NCBI GenBank assembly: GCA_015680685.1
Contig: MNCI01020297.1
Span: forward strand, 231,170-269,415
Length of the DNA: 38,246 nt
Reading direction: 5' to 3'
Origin: Gnetum montanum
Lineage: Eukaryota > Streptophyta > Gnetopsida > Gnetales > Gnetaceae
In this document: positions 30,240 to 38,246 of the stretch, piece after piece
How positions within the stretch are numbered: position 1 is the stretch's first letter
Layout of the letters: each line of letters starts with the position of its first letter
Program-made: the position numbers and the translations under genes
The notes under the pieces: generated by a model
What the model saw: only the letters and a program-made list of their open reading frames with translations
Databases searched by the model: none
What the model was told of the DNA's origin: nothing

Positions 30240-33200
30240 GGAATTTATTGCATTGGCTTGCTTAGGCTCGTGGAAAGGGTTGACTTGTTGTATGTTGACC
30301 AGCTATTTCTTGTCTAGGCTCTCAAGTTTGTCAATCATCATGGCTCTAGAAGGGAAGGTTTCATAAATGATATAAGGTCACTCCCACAATGTCTAGAACT
30401 TAGTTCATTGAGGTATGTGTGTGGGGTTCTAGTAGAGAACCTTATCTCTTAGTTGAAATTTGACTTTCTTAATTCTAAGGTCATGGAATTCTTTTGTTGA
30501 ATGCCTTGTGCAACTCGTTAGATGACAAAGCCAACAATTAGTTTTCATCTAGCAGGTTGAGATTTATTAATCTTTCTTTTTGTGCTAGACTTAATTTAAG
30601 GTTGAGATCACATGTTGTTCAAAGTGTATGAAGCTCAAATTGAATAAGAAGTGTTGGTAATTTTCCATACACCAGCTCATAGGGAGAAAAGCCTATAAGA
30701 AGTTTCCATGTTAAGTGGTAGGCCCAGAGGGCATCGTTGAGTTTTGTGCTTTAGTATTTCCTATATTTGCTAATAGTTCTTATTAGAATATTTGTGATTT
30801 TCCTATTTGTAACCTAAGCTTGATCATTGGCTCGAGGTCGTAGGGTGTTATTAGTTTATGTTCAACCACCAAGCGTTGCATAAGCTTCTGAAAAGTAGTG
30901 CCTGTAAAGTGAGTTCCATTATCAAAAATTAATGCACATGGCATACCAAACCTATTTACAACATTTTGTTGTACAAACCAAGCAGCAGTAGAATATGTAT
31001 AGTCAGTGATGGTTGCTACTTCTATCCATTTAGTACAATAGTTAATAGCAACTATGATGTACACATTTCTATTTGACATGGGTGTGATGGGACCCATGAA
31101 ATCAATGCCTTAGATGTCAAAGGATCCTAGTGGTTGTATCCACTGTTGAGGTTCCTTCATTCGAGTAGTCATTGCACCATCTTGTTGGTAGCATTCACAA
31201 GAGTGAACATATTAGTAAGCATCCTTGAAGATTGTTGGCCAATAATACCCTAGCATCAAGATTTTAATGGCTATGCATCTTCCAACATAGTGGCCCCCAC
31301 AAGGACCCTCATGAGCATCTTGAAGAATGCATAGATTAGCATTAGGAACACATTAATAAGTAGGCCATTAGTGCACACCTTGTAGAGGTGTCCCTTGATC
31401 TCCATGAAGTGTTTTACTTGGCTAAGAAACTATTGTTTCTTCCAGTGGTCCAACCCTTATGGTAGCTTTTGGGTTAGAAAATAGATGAGAATGCCATCAT
31501 ACCATTTAGGCTTAGTAGACAATTATTTAGTTATAACCCTGGCAAAGAGGAGTTTACCAGGAAATAGATCTAGATAGTGGGCTCTCATCCTCCTTGCTAT
31601 CCCATCGTAACTGAGATAAGTGCTTAGCAACCACATTCTCAGTTCCTTCTTGATCTACCATTGTAAGATCAAATTCTTGTAAGATCACTAGCTACCATCT
31701 AACATAGGGGCTCACTGTTGGCTTGTTCATCAGGAAGTCGAATGCACTGTGGTCTATGTGCACAAACACTTTATATTCAATCACATAATGCCTAAACTTC
31801 TCTAGAGAAAACACAACTACCATCAATTCTTTTTCTATGGTGGTGTAGTTTAGTTATGCACCCACAATGATTCAGCTTGCACAATGGATGTAATATGGAC
31901 ATTTCTTATCATCCATCTACATAAGCACTGCTCCCAAGGAAAAATTTGATGCATTCATCATAGCATGAAATGGTCTAGACTAGTTGGGTGCTTGTAGAAT
32001 TGGAGTTTCTACAAGTTTCTCCTTCAATTTTTGAAATGCTTTACCACATTCATTGGTCTAGACAAATGGAGCATCTTTCTTTGTTAGCTCAACCAAAGGT
32101 TGGTAACCTTAGAAAAATTCTCTATGAATCATCGATAGTAGCCAGTGTGTCTAAAGAATGACTGAACATCTTGTATAGTTTCTAGTTGATGGGTTACTCC
32201 TTGAATGACCATTATTTTTTAGGATTCACCTCAATTCCTATTTATGAGATTTGGTGCTCCAACACAATGCCTTCCTAGACCATCAGATGACTCTTTTTCC
32301 AATTGAGCTATAGATTTGTTTCAATACATATTTTTAGGAATTTCTCAAGGTAGTCCAGGGCTTCCTCAAATGTAGCTCCTTAGGTAGAGAATTCATCCAT
32401 GGAGACTTCTAGATCTCTACCAATTTGCTACTGAAAAATGCACAAGACTAAGCATTGGAATGTAATAGGGACATTGCACAAACCAAATGGCATATTGCAA
32501 TATGCAAAAGTCTCCTAGGGACTCATGAATGTTGTCTTGGCTTAGTCCTCTAGCACAATTTGGAGTTGGTTATACCCACTATAACCATCCAAAAAACCAT
32601 AAAAGTAATGCCTAGATATTATGTCTAACACCTAATTAATGAATGACAACAAAAAATGGTTCTTGAATGTTGCCATATTTAGTAGTCGAAAATCGATGTA
32701 GACTACCATTCATCTTCTTTCTTTGGCATAATCACAAGTGGACTAACCCACTCACTATTCGTAATGGGATAGATGAACCCTACCTTGAGGACTTGTTCTA
32801 TTTCCTCCTTGATGATTTCCTTTAGTTTGGGGTTCAATCACCTCTGTGGCTACCTCTTTGACTTTATGGCTAGGTTGGTGTAAATATGACATTGGCATAT
32901 CCTAGGATCAATTCCTATGAGTTCAAGATATGATCAACCAAAGGAGGTTGACCATTTTTTAACCACATTTAATAGAATATATTTTTTTGAAGCAAGATTA
33001 GCATTGATTATTACTATCTTTCCATTTTTTAAGAATACATATTCCATGCTGATAGGCAGAATTTTTAATTCAAGGGGCTCTTACTTGAAATTTTTAGGAA
33101 TTTCCAACTCTCCCTAGTAGGTATCATCATTTGCATCATTAGAGAGTTGGTGATGAACTTGCTTTAGTTCATCCATGCTTGTGACATATGCACATGTTAG

Positions 33201-33365
33201 GCTCTTAGTAGGTTCCATGCAAAGCATGCTACTCTTAGAATCAATGGTCAAGCACTAGGTACCCTCTTGTTTTGTGGCTATTGCATATAGACACCTTTGA
33301 ATATATGCTTTTGGTGCACACTGCTTACATGTAAAAATGGATGCTTCTTTCATTGACCAAAGTTT
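30240..33365 (-). pseudogene. Ty3/gypsy pol (RT, RNase H, integrase), broken
   Basis: In minus-strand order: RT lead-in LNPKLKEIIKEEIEQVLKVGF (about 32840-32780), SPLVIMPKK, FLDGYSGYNQLQI (about 32580), MPFGLCN (about 32490), SMDEF at the YMDD position (so Tyr and the second Asp are changed), and TGYYR (about 32140). RNase H follows with MNASNFSLGAVL and FVHIDHSAF (about 31960-31750), then the integrase zinc finger DAHEGPCGGHY with HSCECY (about 31320-31190). The integrase core is at 31110-30790, with FSPYELVYGKLP near 30680 and a decayed C-terminus to about 30260. It is Athila-like and aligns with 1876-4350. There are many stops, mostly TAG at former Gln or Trp codons. Confidence 0.85.
30783..31130 (-). 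pseudogene. integrase core, catalytic Glu replaced by stop
   Basis: The first two acidic residues are kept: GIDFMGPI (about 31100, with the preceding Trp codon turned into TAG) and IFDNGTHF (about 30925). Near 30840 a one-base loss shifts the frame inside TPY-HP. In the restored phase the codon for the catalytic Glu, which precedes VTNR, is TAG. So this copy lost a different part of the triad than the copy at 3434-3820. Confidence 0.8.
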
Positions 33366-33860
33366 CTACACATAATTACACCCTGTATTATTATACACAA
33401 TGTATGGAACTTGCTTCTTCTTAATCTTCCCAACTATTTTTTCCTTATATAGTTCTAGGGAAAGAGCTCTAATGTTCATTTTTGCATCAACTATGCCTAG
33501 CCATGTCCTTCCCATGATGATTGGGAAGTCCCCTTTGTAGTTTTCCACCTTGATTATTAGGAAATCAGCAAAATAAGACCACCCATAAGTAGTGACCACA
33601 ATGTTTTCCACTAGTCCTAATGGAATAGTGATGGAATGGTCTACCAATTCTAATTTGATATTGCTCTTCTTGAGAAGAGGAAGGTTCCACATAGTATACA
33701 TCTCATGAGAAATCAAGTTGACATCAAAACCTGAATTAAGAAGAGCTTTGCACGGTTCATTCCCCAAAATTTGCAAATAAATAAGAGGACTCCCAAGATA
33801 TGCTAATTTCCTAGGAAGGTTGCTAGCTCGAATCCAATTAGATACAACATAAGTGAGCAT
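33366..33860 (-). pseudogene. retroviral-type aspartic protease domain, active site changed
   Basis: A continuous frame of 164 codons on the minus strand. It carries the active-site loop as ALLNSGFDVNLIS where the family has LLDSGA, so the catalytic Asp is Asn, and the flap-side block FPIIMGRTWLG matches the usual IILGRPWL. The frame starts at LPRK, shared with the gag tail, and runs to the edge of the RT linker. The enzyme would process Gag-Pol in the particle, but with Asn at the catalytic position it should be inactive. It is the longest clean frame in the window, probably by chance survival. Confidence 0.85.
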
Positions 33861-34538
33861 AATAGTATGGATTTGGGATGGGATTTGATTTGAAGGGGAC
33901 TCAAAGAAATTTCATACATAGGAAGATGGTGAAATTGGATTGCTAACTGCATGTGTATGTGAGGGCTTAGGCAAATTATTGGGTTAGAAAAGAAGATCTT
34001 TTCTTTGATTAAGTGTACAAACCACTTGGTTGATGAATTTGTTGTAGATTAACAACCTTGGTGGAATTGCATTATTTCAATTAACCTAGGAGTTCACCCT
34101 GCATAGATGGAGTAGATGGTAGTTGTGTTGAGGATGGAGGAAGATGTGTAGGAGTAAGAGAAGGATAAGGATAAAAGGTGGTGTCCCTTCTTACATGTGG
34201 AGAATGAGTTTGATAATAGTTCATAGGGTAGCAATGAGGTTGGAAAGTAGAAACATGACTGAAAGAGTCATGTGGAGATAAGGGTTGCTAAACATAATAC
34301 CCATATGGATCATGTTGTTTGTAAGGGTATTGCTATCTTGGTGGTGCCAACACCCATGATTGTGGTTGCTACCACTGTTGATACAGCTTGTATGATTTTA
34401 GTGGAGTTTCTACTTGGATAATACTATTGTTTCTGATAGAACTGCCTACAATTGCCTTGGGAATAAGATAAGCTTCTAGGTGTTTGCCTTTGTGCTAGTT
34501 GTGGATTCAAAGCATACACCCCAATCTCTTATAAGTAT
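33861..34538 (-). pseudogene. gag C-terminal tail of the minus-strand pol element
   Basis: A Pro/Tyr/Ser-rich, stop-ridden stretch upstream of protease, homologous to 18391-19110. The homology runs up to ATAAGTAT (34531-34538) and stops exactly at LTR A. The capsid part should therefore lie on the other side of the LTR A element, beyond the window. Confidence 0.65.
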
Positions 34539-35424
34539 TGATGAGCGGCTAGGTACCCCTACACCCAACCATATGAATCATGGGTGTTCACATGCAACTT
34601 GGTCAAAATCCGTAGACTGTAAACACTTAACATACACCAGACTCTAACCAGTGAAACCTTGGGTTAGAACGGTTGTTGTCTTCCTAATCTCACTTGTGAG
34701 GTTCTGCTTGCGATGGTTAAGTGAGATTAAGGCTAATGATTTTTATAGCTTTTTACTTATCTTTTAGAAGCTAATTTTAGGTATGAAAAGTAAGGAATAA
34801 ACTATTATCTAATCTATAATTATCCTAGCTTGTACTTTAACTATTCCTGGCATAAGTATCCAATCCCATCTTTCGAGCACGTTCTGAGCATCTCCTAACA
34901 CTTCTGGGTTACCAAACATTAAGCATCACTGGGTTTACCAAGTGTTTGATTCACGTTCAAGAGGGTCATAATTATGGCCTTTACAAACTACGAATGAGCG
35001 ATAGCGATTGAGATAACAATAATAGAAACTTAAGTAATTAACAAGTAACTAACAAAGCATAAACATATTAAACTACTAAATGCATTAAATAGCTAAGTCC
35101 AACTGCTACAAGGAATTCTTGAATAGTTCATCTTTATTGCCGTCACACCAATGAGCTCAGATACATCAACACTCAAATAAAGATTCGATCACTTTTTTTA
35201 CACCTATTGCAAGCACTTGGAAAATATTCTATCTCCTATGGGAACAAACTACAAGAGCTTTACTACAACTAACTGAAAGGTACCTAAATGAGGTGGAAGG
35301 CCCCCTTATTTATAAGCTGAAATAAGCTTCGCATAAATAGGGCCATGTCGACACATGGAAGGCTACATCGATGGGGCCGTGTCGACGTAGCTGAGTTGAC
35401 GCATCAACTAATGACACTTCATCA
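34539..35424 (-). repeat. LTR A, 3' LTR, 886 bp, GTCGAC-type U3
   Basis: On the minus strand it starts TGATGAAGTGTC after a textbook polypurine tract and ends GCCGCTCATCA. The U3 has GTCGAC at 35347 and 35381 and ATCGAT at 35367 in place of GATATC sites. The TATA box is at 35307-35314, and AATAAA (as TTTATT) at 35132-35137 in the conserved context CAATAAAGATGAA. It is inserted in the gag tail of another element; the predicted target duplication is AGTAT (34534-34538). Confidence 0.85.
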
Positions 35425-35450
35425 TACCCCCACGACTGAGTAAAAACTCA
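35425..35450 (-). other. polypurine tract of LTR A
   Basis: The minus strand reads GAGTTTTTACTCAGTCGTGGGGGTA directly before the LTR, preceded by ACTCGAGGAT. It is nearly identical to 908-933. Confidence 0.75.
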
Positions 35451-35663
35451 TCCTCGAGTTACTCTACAATTTGTAAGGTATGGATTCTTATTTATAATTC
35501 ACATGACTAAACAGACACATGACACAACATTAATTTGAACAAGTGCCTGAGTTACAGAGAAGGAAAAATTACAAAAATGGTGGTGTTCAGAGACAAAATT
35601 AAACACCTCACTGGTCCTGGACTCTCTGCTGTGTAGAATGATGCACACAATTGTTGAAGAAGA

Positions 35664-38042
35664 TCACACCATTACTGGGGGTGGTGTGTCTGACAAACCT
35701 TCTCCAGCCTCTGGCCCATGCATTGGTGGCAGCACGGATGATGGTTTCCTTGCAGTAGCTGCAACTTTTGGAGGTAGCCAGAAAGCCTCCAAGAGAGCCC
35801 TCATCTTTTCTTATTTGCTTATGGGAACGTTCACTATCTAGGTAGCTTCTCCAATAAGTGCTAGAACTGGAACCTCCCAAGGGCATGGTAGTGCTATAAA
35901 GAGTTCTTTCAGGTTGACAAACCAAGCTATGAACTACTTGCATTCGATATCAAATGCTTGGATTGATGCTTGCAGTTGTTGGTAGTCATCCATTCAATGG
36001 GCCAAGTTCTCCATGACTGTATGTTGTCCTTCAAATCATGTGCGGAGAACTTTGAGTTCCACATTCACTATTTCTAGCTTTTGCTTTGTTGCCTTATGTG
36101 CCTGGAACTCACCCTCGTATAGGGAATATCAGGCAGCCACTTTCTTCTTCAATTCTGACTATGATCTTCCAACTGTGAGCATAGCCAAGTTTTCATATCA
36201 AAGGTTGGCAAGCTCCATGTATTCTGTCATCTCCTCAATTTATAGCTCTTTAAGGTAGATTTCAGCTTGATTATGCTCATTCAACCCATCAAAGATAGGT
36301 TGCCATACCTCACCTCCTTCTTGGGACTGCTAGAGCGCTTGGTTCATTTTGACCTTTGCAACTTGGATATGCTTTTCATTCACTTCTTTCTGTAACCCCA
36401 CCTAGTCCCTGTAATGATTTTTTATGTTTTCAAATTTTAGGGCCTCATTTTTCCAAGTGGCAATTTCAATTGCAGATTTCTGTTGCAACACCCAAACCTC
36501 CTCCATTGACAAATTCCAATATTCAGTAGCCAACCTTCTTACGTCAGTGTCCACCCTGGCTAGTTATTCCTACTATTGCTGGATAAAATTTTTCATATGT
36601 TCATTTTCTACACCAACATTGCGCAGGCGATGAACCTCCATGGTCAGTTGCACATTCTCCTAGTGAACCTTTGTCAAGCACTTGTCTAAATGATACACTC
36701 TAGCATCTGCCAAGGACTTATCGAAGATCACCGTCTCTCACATATCCTCAATGATCTAAAGTTTGAGTTGAAGCTATTGAAAAGCTTCATCTCTAGTGAT
36801 TACACAATTGAGGATGGCTGGATTGGCAAGCTGCACTCTTAGTTGGGCTACTTCCATTGCCAAGCATTGACAAGTGACTTGAGCAGCTTCAAGTTGCCCC
36901 TCTAAAACGAGGTTCTTGTCCCTTGCTAAGAGCAGCTCCGACTAGGTTGTAGTAATGTTGTCCAAAAGGTTGAAGACATCCGGAAGAAGTTGCCAGTTCC
37001 CATTAGTCGATCCAACAACTCCTCATATTGGGCTACATGAATCTTGCTACCCAAAGTTCCGACAGATGCCTGTACATCTTGTAGTCCATGAATGTTTGGT
37101 ACAAGTGCTATCAGTGCATTGAGAGCCATAGCAATTATGTCAACAACCACTTCGACCGTAGTCTCCTATCCTTGGTGCTACATCACCAGGACTATTGCAC
37201 CTTGACCATCCTCCAAGCATACCAAAAAGATAGCATCATTCCCAAAGATTTCTGGAAATAGTTGTCAGGTTGATAGTGTTACCTCTTGAACACTAGGATC
37301 TGTCCTTGTTGGCACTTGCTTTTGGGCTACGGAGAAAATTGGCCTTGCTCTTTCAAGCAAGCTCACTAATCAAGCCACTTTCTCCAGGTGGCTAATGACA
37401 AGGTGATAGATCGAAGGGTCTTCTCCTCCACAGGTCCTGCCAGATTACTCTTGCTAGCTTAAGAGCCTTTACCTCTGGATTAGCCTACTTTGGGATTTCC
37501 ACCACATCTTCCCCAATCTCGGGCAACCCCAGAGCTTATGCTATGGCCTCTGAAGAGTAAGAGACATAAATGTCTTTGATTTTTACTCTAGACCCTGGTT
37601 GCTGATTCGTCTAGAAGAGATAGGTCTCTCCTAAGTACCATTCACCATTGGTTGTGATGATTGGCCACATCAGAGAGTGTTCCAATTGGAGCCTTACTTC
37701 TTTTGGCGCATTCTCAAGGAATGGTCCAAAATTTAGCTCTTAAAGGACCATTCACTACATCTCGCATAGCATGATAGCATCAAGGCAGGCTTAGGTCAAG
37801 GTGACCTCAAGTCGTGGTGCTATCACAAGAGTCTCATCCCTTTATGATTGCTTGTTGGTAATCTCCTCTTCAGGAATCTAATGGACAAGTTCCACGTCAA
37901 GTCATTCGTAGAGGAGCCCAGTTGCATGAGAGCCCTCCATGTGCTTTGGCGGTTGCACTCCTCATCCCCTTCTCGTGTGTGGGTGCTTATCCCTTAGGTA
38001 TGATGGTCCTTCACCCCTCGGGTGCCTTGGTTTGGATGCCAT
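35664..38042 (-). pseudogene. ORF3 coiled-coil protein, copy 2, decayed
   Basis: On the minus strand it starts MASKPRHPRGEGPSYL at 38042 and ends PPPVMV before TGA at 35664. Blocks in order: LNFGPFLE (about 37737), GEWYLGETYLF (about 37630), VKIKDIYVSYSSEA (about 37590), a mixed region, then a long coiled coil from about 37150 to 36030 with heptad-like Leu and many Glu, Gln and Lys, FIAWFVN (about 35935), and a Pro-rich tail. It aligns with 6523-9306 across both ends. Stops are mostly TAG, plus TGA where copy 1 has Arg (AHxMxDY). At several places both copies carry TAG at the same site. I do not recognise the family; no membrane segment or signal peptide is seen. Plus-strand frames at 35638-36633 are antisense shadows. 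Confidence 0.7.
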
Positions 38043-38058
38043 CTGCAATCAAACATAA
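38043..38058 (-). promoter_or_regulatory. splice-acceptor-like site touching the ORF3 ATG, copy 2
   Basis: The minus strand reads GTTATGTTTGATTGCAG and then ATG. A branch-point-like TCTAAT lies about 15 bases further upstream. Together with the matching site at 6508-6522, it suggests that ORF3 was expressed from a spliced message. Confidence 0.45.
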
Positions 38059-38246
38059 CCACAATTAGACTATACATAAGTAGCTCAAGATGGTCCTTAT
38101 AAACCTTCTCAATTTGACCAAGTTATGTTGTTGGCACAAGCATTCCTTTAAGTCTCCCAGAGTGTTAATTTATGGGTTAGAGCCAAAATTTTTATAATTA
38201 AATAATTAATTAATTAATTAATTAATTACACATAGGCATCACCCCC
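38059..38246 (-). other. region upstream of ORF3, with (ATTA)n microsatellite
   Basis: There is no gene here. It holds a run of ATTA repeats at about 38190-38228. It is the 5' neighbour of ORF3 in the LTR A element and continues past the window edge. Confidence 0.6.

Noticed and set aside
27416-35424. LTR B and LTR A as the two LTRs of one 8-kb element
   Set aside because: Their U3 parts are of different types, LTR A is itself preceded by a polypurine tract and ORF3, and no primer site follows it. LTR A is therefore the 3' LTR of another, inserted element.
35638-36633. Three plus-strand frames of 67-81 codons
   Set aside because: They are antisense shadows of the coiled-coil ORF3, which aligns with a second copy in the window.
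1-38246. tRNA, rRNA, CRISPR array or bacterial operon
   Set aside because: Nothing with such structure was seen. The tRNA-like matches are short primer sites next to LTRs, and the repeats are LTRs or dispersed elements.

Overview
This window looks like intergenic, heterochromatic DNA from the nuclear genome of a seed plant with a large genome, possibly a gymnosperm. That is inferred from the AT-rich, densely nested and heavily decayed Ty3/gypsy elements, the absence of any cellular gene, and mutation patterns that fit long-term cytosine methylation. I see no rRNA, tRNA, CRISPR array, bacterial-type operon or intact host gene. Everything I can name is a retrotransposon or a piece of one, and all the coding frames are broken.

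Left part, plus strand. Positions 1-1875 are the 3' end of an LTR element: hairpin region, polypurine tract and LTR 934-1875. It abuts the pol of a second plus-strand, Athila-like element. That element runs through RT, RNase H and integrase (1876-4350), a 2.2 kb non-coding 3' region (4351-6522), a long coiled-coil ORF3 (6523-9306), a polypurine tract and a 3' LTR (9487-10355). Next is a minus-strand Tat-type pol fragment (10356-12160) whose RT catalytic core has been deleted.

Middle part, minus strand. Positions 12166-18385 are a gag-only, non-autonomous LTR element with a perfect 5-bp target duplication (TGAAT), a tRNA-Asp-type primer site and a polypurine tract. It sits in the gag tail of an older element whose 5' LTR is 21991-22792, whose primer site is 21971-21990 and whose gag starts at 21847. 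That same gag is also split by a solo LTR (19421-20283, duplication CTCAT). This older element lies against the RT of a LINE (22793-24430), and a second LINE fragment lies next to it (24800-26250).

Right part. Positions 26255-27415 are a plus-strand copy of the Athila-like 3' region. Its right end meets the 3' LTR (27416-28198) of a minus-strand element that carries gag tail, protease, RT, RNase H and integrase (30240-34538). That element is in turn interrupted by another minus-strand element: 3' LTR 34539-35424 and a second copy of ORF3, 35664-38042. The rest of it lies beyond the right edge.

The most interesting signals are (1) a pair of hairpins in the 3' internal region, present in four copies, whose stems change in a compensatory way around conserved loops; (2) ORF3, a long coiled-coil protein in the envelope position, with a splice-acceptor-like AG touching its ATG in both copies; (3) the gag-only element; (4) LTR promoters with interchangeable arrays of short palindromes; and (5) stop codons and primer-site decay dominated by C-to-T and G-to-A changes.
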